Shown here: one piece after another, positions 9,421 to 18,575 of the stretch
Numbering within the stretch: position 1 is the first letter of the stretch
Layout: every line of letters starts with the position of its first letter
Origin: Bradyrhizobium tropiciagri
GTDB lineage: Bacteria; Pseudomonadota; Alphaproteobacteria; Rhizobiales; Xanthobacteraceae
DNA length: 64,000 nucleotides
Direction: 5' to 3'
NCBI RefSeq assembly: GCF_018130545.1
Contig: NZ_JAFCKF010000004.1
Location: 804,357 to 868,356, forward strand
Program-made: the position numbers and the translations under genes
The notes under the pieces: model-generated
The model's database searches: none
What the model saw: only the letters and a program-made list of their open reading frames with translations
What the model was told of the DNA's origin: nothing

Positions 9421-10926
9421 ATGCGGTTTACCTCCCTGGTTGTCGAACTGATCCGCGCCCGGCCGCGCCTCGTGGTCTGGGTCGTGGTGCTGGTGCAGGC
9501 CGCGATCTGGCTGTTGCTGCCCCTGATCTTCTACGGCAGCCCGCCCGGCAATCTCGCCACCGTGCTCGCCTTCGGCCGCGAATATCAGGTCGGCACCGAC
9601 ATGGGGCCGCCGCTGGCATTCTGGCTTGCCGACATCGCCTTCCGCGCCGCCGGCAATCATGTGTTCGGCGTCTACCTGCTGGCGCAGATCTGCGAGATCG
9701 CCACCTTCATCGCCTTCTACCAGCTGGCGCGCGCCATCGTCGGCGGCCCGCAGGGCGTACTGGCGGTCTTGCTGTCGATGACGGTCGTGGTGTTCTCCTC
9801 GCCGAGTGTCGAGTTCGGCCCGCTGATCCTGGCGCGTCCGCTCTGGGCGCTGCTGTTGCTGCATTCCTGGCAGTTGATCGGGCAGAACCGGCGCAGCGCC
9901 TGGTTCGCCTGGTCGATCGATTGCGGCCTGCTGCTGCTGACGACGCCGGCGGCGATCGGCATGATCCTGCTCGTGGTCGGCTTTGCGCTGGTCACCGAGC
10001 GTGGGCGGCGCACGCTGCGCGCGGTCGATCCGCTCTATGCGCTGCTGGTCGTCATCGTGCTGGCGCTGCCCTATCTGATCTGGCTGGTCCGCGCCGACGC
10101 GCTAGCGCTGCCGGCCTTGCCTGCGATCGCCGATCTCAGGGAGCGCGCGCTGCATTGGGGCGTCGTGCTCGGCGGGTTGATCGTGGCGACGGCCGCGATC
10201 GCGGTGCTCGCGATCCTCAATTCACGCTGGTTCGCCCGCGCCAGTGAGGATGCGCCGATCATCTATCGTCCGCGGGTCAGTCCGCTGGCGCAGCAGTTCG
10301 TCTATTTCTTCGCGTTCGCGCCGGCGATTTTGAGCAGCTTCGTCTCCGGTCTGTTCGATCTCGACCGCGCCTTCGGCGGCGCCGGCGTGGCGCTGTTGAT
10401 GTCGGGGCTCGCCGCTGTCGTCGCGACCGGCGATCTGATCCCGCTGAGGCGCCAGCGGCTGTTGCGTTCGGTGTGGGCTTTCGCGGTCGCGGCGCCCGCG
10501 GCCGCCGCACTGGCGGCGGCATTGTTCCTGCCGTGGATCAGCACGACGGAGGCACCGACCTCGCCGCCGGCGGCCGCGATCGGCCGCTTTTTCGACGATA
10601 GCTACGAGCGCCGCACCAACCAGCGCCTGCGTGCGGTCGCCGGCGATCCCGAGATCGCCAGCCTGATCACGATGAACGGCCGTCGTCCGCATCTCCTGCT
10701 CGACGCCACGCCGCAACGGACGCCCTGGCTGTCGATCGCGAAGTTCAACGAGACCGGCGGCGTCGTGGTCTGGCGCGCGCAGGACACCGCCGGCACGCCG
10801 CCGCCCGAACTCGCGCAACGCTTCCCCGGCCTGGTGCCGGAAGTGCCGCGGGCGTTCGATCGCCTGGTCAACGGCCGGCAGCCGGTGCTGCGGATCGGCT
10901 GGGCGATCGTGCGGCCGAAGGGGTGA
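9421..10926 (+). CDS. Integral membrane glycosyltransferase, family 39 type
   Basis: A 501-residue polytopic protein with about ten hydrophobic segments. Near residue 60 it has REYQVGTDMGPPLAFWL, which corresponds to the catalytic acidic loop (Asp near Pro-Pro-Leu) of ArnT/PMT-type glycosyltransferases that use a lipid-linked sugar donor. The last 100 residues are a soluble domain, presumably periplasmic. The acceptor is unknown; lipid A or another envelope glycan would be typical. It is encoded alone between repeat elements. Confidence 0.8.
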   Translation: MRFTSLVVELIRARPRLVVWVVVLVQAAIWLLLPLIFYGSPPGNLATVLAFGREYQVGTDMGPPLAFWLADIAFRAAGNHVFGVYLLAQICEIATFIAFYQLARAIVGGPQGVLAVLLSMTVVVFSSPSVEFGPLILARPLWALLLLHSWQLIGQNRRSAWFAWSIDCGLLLLTTPAAIGMILLVVGFALVTERGRRTLRAVDPLYALLVVIVLALPYLIWLVRADALALPALPAIADLRERALHWGVVLGGLIVATAAIAVLAILNSRWFARASEDAPIIYRPRVSPLAQQFVYFFAFAPAILSSFVSGLFDLDRAFGGAGVALLMSGLAAVVATGDLIPLRRQRLLRSVWAFAVAAPAAAALAAALFLPWISTTEAPTSPPAAAIGRFFDDSYERRTNQRLRAVAGDPEIASLITMNGRRPHLLLDATPQRTPWLSIAKFNETGGVVVWRAQDTAGTPPPELAQRFPGLVPEVPRAFDRLVNGRQPVLRIGWAIVRPKG

Positions 10927-10942
10927 GGCAGATCCGTCGATC

Positions 10943-11032
10943 CGTAGGGTGGGCAAAGCGTCAGCGTGCCCACCATCGCGAGCACGACGCGTGAAGGTGA
11001 GCACGTCGCTGCGCGCCTTTGCCCACCCTACG
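10943..11032. repeat. Inverted repeat element (CGTAGGGTGGGCAAAG arms)
   Basis: A 90-bp element whose ends CGTAGGGTGGGCAAAG and CTTTGCCCACCCTACG are perfect inverse complements (one base offset), with an inner GCGTGCCCACC. It sits between the convergent GT39 and uracil-DNA glycosylase genes and could form a strong hairpin for 3'-end protection on both strands. Confidence 0.85.
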
Positions 11033-11037
11033 AAGCG

Positions 11038-11868
11038 TTACGCCGTCGCGGCTTGCAGCACCTTCGCGATCGCGCGCAGATCCTGCCATGACAGCCGCTT
11101 GTACGACGGCGAGCGCAGCAGATAGGCCGGATGGAAGGTGGCGACGGCGCGGATCGTGCGCGTGCCGGTGTCGTAATCGACCCATTTGCCGCGGGTGCGC
11201 ATGATGCCTTCGCGCGTCGCCAGCAGCGCCTGCGTCGAGGGATTGCCGAGCGTCACCAGCACGTCGGGGTTCACCAGCTCGATATGGCGCTGGATGAAGG
11301 GCAGGCACACCTGCGTCTCCTGCGGCGTCGGGGTGCGGTTGCCCGGCGGTCGCCACGGAATCACGTTGGCGATGTAGGCCTTGCTGCGATCGAGCCCGAT
11401 CGCCGCGATCATGCGGTCGAGCAGCTTGCCGGAGCGGCCCACGAACGGCAGGCCCTCGATGTCCTCGTCGCGGCCCGGCGCCTCGCCGACGAACATCACG
11501 CGCGCCTGCGGATTGCCATCGGCGAACACCAGCCGGGTCGCGGTGTGCTTCAGCGCGCAGCCGTCGAACGTCTCCATCAGCGTGCGCAACGCCTCGAGCG
11601 TCGGCGCGGTCCGCGCGGCCTCGCGCGCCGAGGCGATCGCGGCCTCCGGTGCCACGGTGATTTCGCTGCGCGGAACTGAAGGCATCGGCGGCGGACGCAG
11701 CGGATTGAGCGCGACCGGCGGCCGCGGCGCGGCGGGCGCGGGAACTGGCTCCACCTCTTCCAGCCGGTTGATCGGTGCGTCGCCGAGCGCGCAATCGACC
11801 CCGGCCTCGAGGTAAAAGGCCAGCAATTGCTGCAGTGTAGGGGTGGGCTCGGGTGGCAGGGCCATCAT
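11038..11868 (-). CDS. Uracil-DNA glycosylase, family 4-like
   Basis: A 276-residue protein with a Pro/Ala-rich N-terminal extension of about 90 residues. The catalytic core has FVGEAPGRDEDIEGLPFVG (motif A), WRPPGNRTPTPQE, and TFHPAYLLR (motif B). It should remove uracil from DNA to start base excision repair. Family 4 enzymes bind a 4Fe-4S cluster with four cysteines; here the Cys before RPPGNR is Trp and only one of the first CxxC pair remains (GCAL). With three cysteines in the whole protein, a standard cluster cannot form. Two adjacent ATG codons (11868, 11865) are both usable. Confidence 0.88.
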   Translation of the reverse strand: MMALPPEPTPTLQQLLAFYLEAGVDCALGDAPINRLEEVEPVPAPAAPRPPVALNPLRPPPMPSVPRSEITVAPEAAIASAREAARTAPTLEALRTLMETFDGCALKHTATRLVFADGNPQARVMFVGEAPGRDEDIEGLPFVGRSGKLLDRMIAAIGLDRSKAYIANVIPWRPPGNRTPTPQETQVCLPFIQRHIELVNPDVLVTLGNPSTQALLATREGIMRTRGKWVDYDTGTRTIRAVATFHPAYLLRSPSYKRLSWQDLRAIAKVLQAATA

Positions 11869-12052
11869 CGGCGCAATCTAGAGCATCGAGGGGAAAAGTG
11901 GAGGCTCGATTTCGGAAAAGATTATTCTCCGCGGTATCCGGACGGTGCAAAGCCATCGAAGCGCAATTCCGTGGTTGTCCTTCCCCGAAAAATCGGAAAC
12001 AACGACTTTTGAAAAGCTTAGAAGCGTTCTCAATGGGCTGAGATCAAAGATC

Positions 12053-13711
12053 ATGAGTGCTGAAGACCTTCCCCCGCGCGAGTCTATGGAATTCGACGTC
12101 GTCATCGTCGGCGCTGGCCCGTCGGGCCTGTCGGCCGCGATCCGGCTCAAGCAGCTCAATCCCGAGCTCTCTGTCGTCGTGGTGGAGAAGGGCTCCGAAG
12201 TCGGCGCGCACATCCTCTCCGGTGCGGTGATCGATCCGTCCGGCCTCGACAAGCTGGTGCCCGACTGGCGCGAGGATGCCGACTGTCCGCTGAAGACGCA
12301 GGTCACGAGCGACCGCTTCTATTGGGCGACGTCGCAGGGCTGGTTCCGCATCCCGAACTTCATCATGCCGCCGCTGATGCACAATCATCACAACTACATC
12401 GGCTCGCTCGGCACTGTCTGCCGCTGGCTGGCGCCGAAGGCGGAAGCGCTCGGCGTCGAGATCTATCCGGGCTTTGCCGCGGCCGAAGTGCTCTATGACG
12501 ACAAGGGCGCGGTGCGCGGCATCGCGACCGGCGACATGGGCATCGCCAAGGACGGCAGCCACAAGGATTCCTACACCCGCGGCATGGAGCTGCTCGGCAA
12601 GTACACGCTGTTCGCCGAAGGCGCGCGCGGCTCGCTGTCCAAGCAGCTGATCGCGAAGTTCAATCTCGACGCCAACTCCGAGCCGCCGAAATTCGGCATC
12701 GGCCTGAAGGAGGTCTGGCAGATCGATCCGGCGAAGCACAAGAAGGGCCGGGTGCAGCACACACTCGGCTGGCCGCTGAACGACAAGACCGGCGGCGGCT
12801 CGTTCCTCTATCACTACGACGACAACCGCGTCGCGGTCGGCTTCGTCGTGCATCTGAACTACAACGATCCCTATCTGTCGCCGTTCGACGAATTCCAGCG
12901 GATGAAGACCCATCCCGATATCCGCGAACTGTTCGAAGGCGGCAAGCGGCTGGCCTATGGCGCGCGCGCCATCACCGAGGGCGGCTACCAGTCGGTGCCG
13001 CGGCTGACCTTCCCGGGCGGTGCGCTGATCGGCTGCGCCGCGGGCTTCGTCAACGTGCCGCGCATCAAGGGCGTCCACAACGCGATGGGCTCCGGCATGC
13101 TCGCCGCCGAGCATGTCGCGGCCGCACTCGGCGCCGGACGCGCCAATGACGAAGTCGTCGAATACGAAAACGCCTGGCGTTCGTCTTCGATCGGCAAGGA
13201 CCTGTTCAAGGTCCGCAACGCCAAGCCGCTGCTGTCGAAGTTCGGCAATCTGCTCGGCATGGCGCTGTCCGGCTTCGACATGTGGTGCAACACGCTCGGC
13301 TTCTCGCTGTTCGGCACCCAGTCGCACGCCAAGCCGGACCGCAAGACGCTCGATCCGTCCAAGCAGCATCAGCCGATTGCCTATCCGAAGCCGGACGGCA
13401 AGATCTCGTTCGACAAGCTGTCGTCGGTGTTCCTGTCCAACACCAACCATGAGGAGGACCAGCCGGTCCATCTCAGGGTCGCCGATCTCAATCTGCAGAA
13501 GACGTCGGAGCACGACGTTTTCGCCGGTCCCTCCAATCGCTATTGCCCCGCCGGCGTCTATGAATGGGTCGAGGAGGGCGCAACGCCGCGCTTCCAGATC
13601 AACGCCCAGAACTGCGTCCACTGCAAAACCTGCGACGTGAAGGACCCCAACGGCAACATCACCTGGGTTCCTCCCGAGGGCGGCGGCGGTCCGAACTACG
13701 AGGCGATGTAA
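12053..13711 (+). CDS. Electron transfer flavoprotein-ubiquinone oxidoreductase
   Basis: A 552-residue membrane-associated flavoprotein that passes electrons from ETF (fatty acid and amino acid oxidation) to ubiquinone. The N-terminus has the FAD-binding VVIVGAGPSGLSAAIRL (about 15-31). The C-terminal domain has YCPAGVYEW and NCVHCKTCDVKDP, the four cysteines for the 4Fe-4S cluster. The length matches the bacterial family. The ATG at 12053 was chosen by homology; the longer upstream frame covers a repeat fragment. It is transcribed divergently from the glycosylase. Confidence 0.96.
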   Translation: MSAEDLPPRESMEFDVVIVGAGPSGLSAAIRLKQLNPELSVVVVEKGSEVGAHILSGAVIDPSGLDKLVPDWREDADCPLKTQVTSDRFYWATSQGWFRIPNFIMPPLMHNHHNYIGSLGTVCRWLAPKAEALGVEIYPGFAAAEVLYDDKGAVRGIATGDMGIAKDGSHKDSYTRGMELLGKYTLFAEGARGSLSKQLIAKFNLDANSEPPKFGIGLKEVWQIDPAKHKKGRVQHTLGWPLNDKTGGGSFLYHYDDNRVAVGFVVHLNYNDPYLSPFDEFQRMKTHPDIRELFEGGKRLAYGARAITEGGYQSVPRLTFPGGALIGCAAGFVNVPRIKGVHNAMGSGMLAAEHVAAALGAGRANDEVVEYENAWRSSSIGKDLFKVRNAKPLLSKFGNLLGMALSGFDMWCNTLGFSLFGTQSHAKPDRKTLDPSKQHQPIAYPKPDGKISFDKLSSVFLSNTNHEEDQPVHLRVADLNLQKTSEHDVFAGPSNRYCPAGVYEWVEEGATPRFQINAQNCVHCKTCDVKDPNGNITWVPPEGGGGPNYEAM

Positions 13712-14126
13712 CGACCAGGACAGAGCAGGGTGGCCGGCCACATTTGCGTGAGTGGTCCCGCTGCGCCGGCGCTCGAATTCCGACCTCTCCGCCAGGGGAG
13801 AGGTCGAACCGGCCGTGCGGGGGCGCCATCCGCGGCTTTTTGCATCTGCACGCGAATGTGCCCGGACCGGTCACGATACCGCCATAGTGGGAGCGTTTTG
13901 CGGTGGGGCTGGCTGGATCGGTGGGCGTAAAGGCCTAATCTGCCAATTGATTCGTCACAGGTACCCGTTGGGCTGTCCTTGCGGTAGAGCGCCAAAAGCG
14001 GCATTGTCCGCTCGCCGTGATGCCGCCGCATGGGTTCGCATTTTGAGAGTGATCGCAAGATCTTGTCGCGAGGATCTTGGCCGTAAATCCTTCGTGGCCT
14101 TAAACCCCTGGAGCAAGGCGACCGTG
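13712..14126. other. Intergenic region with a perfect hairpin
   Basis: 415 bases without a convincing gene. A perfect 10-bp stem, CGACCTCTCC (13781-13790) and GGAGAGGTCG (13797-13806), with a six-base loop, follows the ETF-QO gene at 70 bp and may be a terminator or processing stem, although no T-run follows. The rest should hold the promoter of the TPR gene. No RNA family could be recognised. Confidence 0.6.
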
Positions 14127-15914
14127 ATGCTGTCCACCCGATTCAACCGCCTGACGATTGCCGTTCTCGCTGCCGCGGCGCTTGCCGTGCCTGCGCAGCT
14201 TGCGGCGCAGACGCCCGATCATCCGACCGACAATACCGCGCAGTTCCCCTCCAAGACCGACCTGAAGTCGCTGACCACCGCCGGCAGCTATCTCGCGGCT
14301 CGCCACGCCAGTGTCGAGCGCGATGCGTCCTCGGCCGCGGCGTTCTACCGCTCGGCGCTGCGTACCGACCCGAAGAATTCCGAGCTGCTCGACCGCGCCT
14401 TCATCTCCTCGCTCGCTGACGGCGACATCGAGGAGGCGGTCAAGCTCGCCGACCGCATCCTGACCCAGGACAAGTCCAACCGCGTCGCCCGCCTCGTCGT
14501 CGGCGTGCGCGACCTCAAGCTGAAGAAGTACGCCGCCGCGCAGTCCAACATCAACCAGTCGGTCCGCGGCCCGATCACCGACCTGGTGGCGACGCTGCTG
14601 TCGGCCTGGGCGGCCTATGGCGCCGGCGATAGCAAGGGCGCGGTCGCCTCGATCGACAAGCTGACCGGCCCGGAATGGTATCCGATCTTCAAGGATCTGC
14701 ATGCCGGCATGATCTACGAGCTCGCCGGTAAGGAGAAGGACGCCGGCGCCCGCTTCGAGAAGGTCTACAAGCTCGACGATTCGATGCTGCGCACGGTCGA
14801 CGAATATGCCCGCTGGACCTCGCGCAACAAGGATGCGGCTGCCGCGACCGCGATGTACGAGGCGTTCGACAAGAAGCTGCCGCGTCATCCGCTGGTGCTG
14901 GAAGGCATCAAGGAGACCAAGGCCGGCAAGAAGCTGCCGCCGCTGATCGATAGCCCGCAGGCCGGCGCCGCGGAAGCGCTGTACGGCATCGGCGCGACGC
15001 TGACCCGCCGCGGCGGTGAGGACCTCGCGCTGGTCTATCTGCAGCTCGCGCTCTATCTGCAGCCGAACCATCCGCTGGCGCTGCTGTCGCTCGCCGATCT
15101 CTATGAGTCGGTGAAGAAGCCGCAGATGGCGATCAAGGTCTATGAGCGGATGCCGGCGTCCTCGCCGCTGAAGCGCAACGCACAGATCCAGCTCGCGACC
15201 AATCTCGACGCCGCCGACCGCAGCGACGAGGCGATCAAGATCCTGAAGGAAGTGACCGCCGATCAGCCCAAGGACGTCGAGGCGATCCTGGCGCTCGGCA
15301 ATATCGAGCGCGGCCGCAAGAAGTTCGCCGACTGCGCCACCACCTACTCGCAGGCGATCGATGCGCTGCCGGCCGGTAGCGGCGACAAGAACGCCTGGGT
15401 CACCTATTACTATCGCGGCATCTGCGAGGAGCGCTCCAAGCAGTGGAACAAGGCCGAGGCCGACATGCGCAAGGCGCTCGAGCTGCAGCCCGAGCAGCCC
15501 CATGTGCTGAACTATCTCGGCTATTCCTGGATCGACCAGGGCATCAACCTCGACGAAGGCATGAAGATGATCAAGCGTGCCGTCGATCAGCGTCCTGATG
15601 ACGGCTACATCGTCGACTCCCTCGGCTGGGCCTATTACCGGATCGGCAATTACGACGAGGCGGTGAAGAACCTCGAGCGCGCGATCGACCTGAAGCCGGA
15701 AGATCCGACCATCAACGACCATCTCGGCGATGCCTATTGGCGCGTCGGCCGCACGCTGGAAGCCAAGTTCCAGTGGGCTCATGCCCGCGACCTCAAGCCC
15801 GAGCCGGAAGAGCTGCCGAAGATCCAGGCCAAGATCGACAACGGCCTGCCGGATGATACCTCGAACGCCGCCGCGGCCGACAAGAAGAAGGACGACGACG
15901 GCAAGGGCGGCTAG
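14127..15914 (+). CDS. Secreted tetratricopeptide-repeat protein
   Basis: A 595-residue protein with a signal peptide (LTIAVLAAAALAVPAQLAAQ, cleavage near residue 27) followed by many TPR units. Clear ones include the segment around HVLNYLGYSWIDQGINLDEG and the repeated YRIGNYDEAVKNLERAIDLK type near 480-540. TPRs form a protein-binding superhelix, here in the periplasm. The C-terminus ends in a Lys/Asp-rich tail. The conserved gene pair with ispE downstream is separated by repeats and a strong terminator-like hairpin. The exact role is unknown. Confidence 0.88.
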   Translation: MLSTRFNRLTIAVLAAAALAVPAQLAAQTPDHPTDNTAQFPSKTDLKSLTTAGSYLAARHASVERDASSAAAFYRSALRTDPKNSELLDRAFISSLADGDIEEAVKLADRILTQDKSNRVARLVVGVRDLKLKKYAAAQSNINQSVRGPITDLVATLLSAWAAYGAGDSKGAVASIDKLTGPEWYPIFKDLHAGMIYELAGKEKDAGARFEKVYKLDDSMLRTVDEYARWTSRNKDAAAATAMYEAFDKKLPRHPLVLEGIKETKAGKKLPPLIDSPQAGAAEALYGIGATLTRRGGEDLALVYLQLALYLQPNHPLALLSLADLYESVKKPQMAIKVYERMPASSPLKRNAQIQLATNLDAADRSDEAIKILKEVTADQPKDVEAILALGNIERGRKKFADCATTYSQAIDALPAGSGDKNAWVTYYYRGICEERSKQWNKAEADMRKALELQPEQPHVLNYLGYSWIDQGINLDEGMKMIKRAVDQRPDDGYIVDSLGWAYYRIGNYDEAVKNLERAIDLKPEDPTINDHLGDAYWRVGRTLEAKFQWAHARDLKPEPEELPKIQAKIDNGLPDDTSNAAAADKKKDDDGKGG

Positions 15915-15953
15915 GCCGGAGACGGCGGCCGCGCGCGCAACTGCATAAAATGC

Positions 15954-16122
15954 CGTGATGCCCGGGCTGGTCCCGGGCATCGACGTTTCCGGATCGTCAT
16001 GGCCAGGCTTGACCCGGCCATCCATCCTCTTCGTAAGAGGCCCTTTCGGTTGATGGATGCCGGGGTCATAGGCGAGCGGAAGCGACGCCGTCGTTCGGAC
16101 GGCTATGCCCGGGCATGACGGT
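15954..16122. repeat. Intergenic repeat with several palindromes, family E
   Basis: The stretch holds ATGCCCGGGCTGGTCCCGGGCAT, then CGTCATGGCCAGGCTTGACCCGGCCAT and GCTATGCCCGGGCATGACGG, paired sequences typical of a mosaic intergenic repeat. Only one copy was seen in the window. It lies between the TPR gene and the ispE leader. Confidence 0.65.
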
Positions 16123-16179
16123 GGGGTGCGCGTCCGGCGCATGCAAAAACCCGGAATTTCCATCCAAACAAAGGGATAG

Positions 16180-16224
16180 GATCGTGCGGCGATTTACGCT
16201 AATCGCTCACGATCATTGTTTTTT
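16180..16224 (+). terminator. Intrinsic-terminator-like hairpin in the ispE leader
   Basis: A two-part stem, GATCGTG (16180-16186) with CACGATC (16208-16214) and GCGATT (16089-16094 offset; here 16189-16194) with AATCGC (16201-16206), is followed by ATTGTTTTTT. It ends only 14 bases before the ispE start codon, with the ribosome binding site just after the T-run. It may end transcription of the upstream gene or act as an attenuator of ispE. Confidence 0.7.
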
Positions 16225-16238
16225 AGGGGTTTATCGCC

Positions 16239-17126
16239 GTGCCGGCGCTGATTGAAGAAGGGCGTGCCAAGGTCAACCTGACGCTGAAGGTGGTCGGGCG
16301 GCGCGTCGATGGGTTTCACGACCTGGAGAGCGTCGTTGCGTTCGCCGATTGCGCCGACCGTCTCACGCTCGAGCCGGGCCCCGAGCTGTCGCTTTCGATG
16401 CTGGGGCCGCTGGCCGATGCCTGCGGCGATACCTCGGACAATCTGGTGCTCAAGGCCGCGCGGCTGCTCGGCGAGCGCGTCGTGGACCTCGAGGTCGGCC
16501 ACTTCACCCTGGAGAAGGTGCTGCCGGTCGCGGCCGGCATCGGCGGCGGCTCGGCGGATGCCGCGGCCGCGCTGCGGCTCCTGGCGCGGCTCAATGAGCT
16601 CTCGCTTGACGACAGCAGGATCATGGAGGTGGCGCTGGCCACTGGCGCCGACGTACCGGTGTGCGTCGCCTCGCGCGCCTGCGACATGACCGGCGTCGGC
16701 GAAGGCCTGCTGCCGCTCGATCTGCCGACAATGCCTGCCGTGCTGGTCAATCCGCGCGTGCCGGTTGCGACCAAGGATGTCTTCAACGCGCTCGGCCTGC
16801 GCCATGGCGAGCTCCTGATCGGTGCCACCGATGTCGTGATGCAAGCGCCGTCCTGGCCGGAGGCCGGCCGCGCGGTCGACGACTGGATCGCCGCACTGTC
16901 GCGCGGCACCAACGATCTCGAAGGCCCCGCCGCACGCATCGAGCCCGTCATCAGCGACGTGCTGTCGGCACTGCGCGCGACCACGGGCGTTCGTCTGGCG
17001 CGCATGTCGGGCTCCGGCGCGACCTGCTTTGCCGTGTTCGCCACCGACACCGACGCCGAGGCCGCCGGCGAGAAGCTCCGCGCCGCGCATCCCGGCTGGT
17101 GGGTGCATGCGGGCTCGTTGAGTTGA
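16239..17126 (+). CDS. ispE: 4-diphosphocytidyl-2-C-methyl-D-erythritol kinase
   Basis: A 295-residue GHMP kinase of the MEP isoprenoid pathway, phosphorylating the 2-hydroxyl of CDP-ME. It starts MPALIEEGRAKVNLTLKVVG, the usual IspE opening with the conserved Lys-Asn. The ATP-binding loop is LPVAAGIGGGSADAAAALR (about 92-110), and the last motif is MSGSGATCFAVF. The start is GTG, supported by the family N-terminus and AGGGGT upstream. A terminator-like hairpin lies directly before the ribosome binding site. Confidence 0.96.
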   Translation: MPALIEEGRAKVNLTLKVVGRRVDGFHDLESVVAFADCADRLTLEPGPELSLSMLGPLADACGDTSDNLVLKAARLLGERVVDLEVGHFTLEKVLPVAAGIGGGSADAAAALRLLARLNELSLDDSRIMEVALATGADVPVCVASRACDMTGVGEGLLPLDLPTMPAVLVNPRVPVATKDVFNALGLRHGELLIGATDVVMQAPSWPEAGRAVDDWIAALSRGTNDLEGPAARIEPVISDVLSALRATTGVRLARMSGSGATCFAVFATDTDAEAAGEKLRAAHPGWWVHAGSLS

Positions 17127-17130
17127 ATTC

Positions 17131-17191
17131 GTCATTCCCCGGTGCGCAATTGCGCGCCTGAGGGCTCGCGCTACGCGCGCCCCGGAATGAC
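17131..17191. repeat. Intergenic palindromic repeat, family A (short copy 3)
   Basis: A 61-bp element with the family A ends GTCATTCC and GGAATGAC and the central TGCGCAATTGCGC. It lacks the internal blocks of the longer copies at 1016-1148 and 4419-4543. It begins four bases after the ispE stop codon. Confidence 0.8.
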
Positions 17192-17233
17192 GAAGGAGAG
17201 GTGCGGCGCGAAGCCGCGTCCCCAACTTCAACT

Positions 17234-17335
17234 GTCATCGCCCGGCTCGACCGGGCGATCCAGTACGCCGCGGCCTCTCAGCTCAAGTACTTCCGCCTCT
17301 GGAATACTGGATCACCCGCTTTCGCGGGTGATGAC
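17234..17335. repeat. Intergenic repeat, family C (copy 2)
   Basis: It begins GTCATCGCCCGG and ends CGCGGGTGATGAC, with paired CGATCCAGTA and TACTGGATC arms. The partner copy is at 9186-9273. Together with the short family A copy it fills the 388-bp gap between ispE and the SMP-30 gene; the remaining 180 bases should hold the promoter of that gene. Confidence 0.75.
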
Positions 17336-17514
17336 GCCGTGGCTATGCTGCGTGATAGCGAGGGCGATTGGCACCGCGACCTCAACGCCGGGCAGCCTTG
17401 CACCCCCGGTTGCTTGGCAAGCCAAACCCCGTTTGCCATAACAGGATGAACAACAACGTTGCGCGTGCGGGGCCGTTCGGAGACCGCCGGCAGCCAAAGA
17501 GCCGGGAGGATGCC

Positions 17515-18441
17515 ATGGCCAATATCCGAGTTCTCGCCACCGATCTCGAATTTCCCGAAGGTCCCGTCGTGATGCCCGACGGCTCGGTCGTGCTGGTCGA
17601 GATCCGCGGCCAGCGGCTGACCCGGGTCTATCCCGACGGGCGCAAGGAGATCGTCGCCAAGGTGCCGGGCGGCCCGAACGGCGCGGCGCTCGGCCCCGAC
17701 GGCAAGGTCTACATCTGCAACAATGGCGGCTTCTCCTGGATCCCGACCAAGAACATGATCATGCCGGGTCCGCAGCCGGAGGATTATCTCGGCGGCTCGA
17801 TCCAGCGCGTCGATCTGCAAACCGGCAAGGTCGAGACGGTCGTCACCAAATGCGGCGAGCACGAGCTGCGCGGGCCGAACGATCTGGTGTTCGACAGGCA
17901 GGGCGGCCTGTGGTTTTCCGATCTCGGCAAGCGCCGCGCCCGCGACATGGATGTCGGCGCGTTCTATTACCTGAAGCCCGGCATGAACGAGATCGTCGAG
18001 GCCGTGCATGGCATCCTGCCGGCCAATGGCATTGGTCTCTCGCCGGACGAGAAGACCGTCTACATCGCGGAGACGCCGACCGCGCGGCTGTGGGCCTATG
18101 AGGTGTCCGAGCCCGGCACCATCAAGCCGCGCGACGTGATCTATCGCGGCGAGCGCGGCAAGCCGATCGCCGGCCTCGGCGGCTACCAGATGTTCGACTC
18201 GCTCGCGGTCGAAGCCAACGGAAACGTTTGCGTCGCGACCCTGATCTCGGGCTGCATCTCGGTGATCGCGCCCGACGGCACCGTGGTCGAGCAGGTGCCG
18301 ACCGGCGACCGCGTCACCACCAACATCGCCTTCGGCGGCCCCGACCTGAAGACGGCCTACATCACGCTGTCGGGCAAGGGCGAACTGATCGCGATGGACT
18401 GGTCGCGGCCCGGATTGCCGCTGAATTTTTTGAATAAATGA
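17515..18441 (+). CDS. SMP-30/gluconolactonase family protein
   Basis: A 308-residue six-bladed beta-propeller protein. Recognisable elements are LEFPEGPVVMPDGSVVLVE at the N-terminus (the metal-binding Glu of EGP), ELRGPNDLVFDRQGGLWFSD near the middle (metal-ligand Asn and substrate-site Asp), and ANGIGLSPDEKTVYIAE. Members hydrolyse sugar lactones or related esters using a divalent metal. The ATG at 17515 follows a strong GGGAGGA. It is followed by GNAT and GMC oxidoreductase genes in the same direction, though with a repeat between. Confidence 0.92.
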   Translation: MANIRVLATDLEFPEGPVVMPDGSVVLVEIRGQRLTRVYPDGRKEIVAKVPGGPNGAALGPDGKVYICNNGGFSWIPTKNMIMPGPQPEDYLGGSIQRVDLQTGKVETVVTKCGEHELRGPNDLVFDRQGGLWFSDLGKRRARDMDVGAFYYLKPGMNEIVEAVHGILPANGIGLSPDEKTVYIAETPTARLWAYEVSEPGTIKPRDVIYRGERGKPIAGLGGYQMFDSLAVEANGNVCVATLISGCISVIAPDGTVVEQVPTGDRVTTNIAFGGPDLKTAYITLSGKGELIAMDWSRPGLPLNFLNK

Positions 18442-18450
18442 TGCACTTGC

Positions 18451-18536
18451 CGTCATTGCGAAAAGCGAAGCGACGAAGCAATCCATCCCTCCACAGGTGC
18501 GGATAGATGGATTGCTTCGCGTCGCTCGCAATGACG
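18451..18536. repeat. Intergenic palindromic repeat, family B (copy 2)
   Basis: An 86-bp element with the family B ends CGTCATTGCG and CGCAATGACG and the same GAAGCAATCCATC / GATGGATTGCTTC arms as the copy at 7751-7834. It begins 10 bases after the SMP-30 stop codon, the same spacing as the first copy. Confidence 0.85.
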
Positions 18537-18575
18537 GGCTAGTGTGAGGCCTGCTTCTACGTAGAGGATGTTCGA

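Noticed and set aside
12000-12052. A longer ETF-QO gene starting at 11945
   Set aside because: The extra 36 codons cover a family F-like repeat fragment and have no homology to the family N-terminus.
12044-13741. A 565-codon minus-strand open frame
   Set aside because: It mirrors the ETF-ubiquinone oxidoreductase gene, which is certain from its FAD and Fe-S motifs.
14100-16163. A 687-codon minus-strand open frame
   Set aside because: It is antisense to the TPR gene, which has a signal peptide and repeats. The frame shows no domain.
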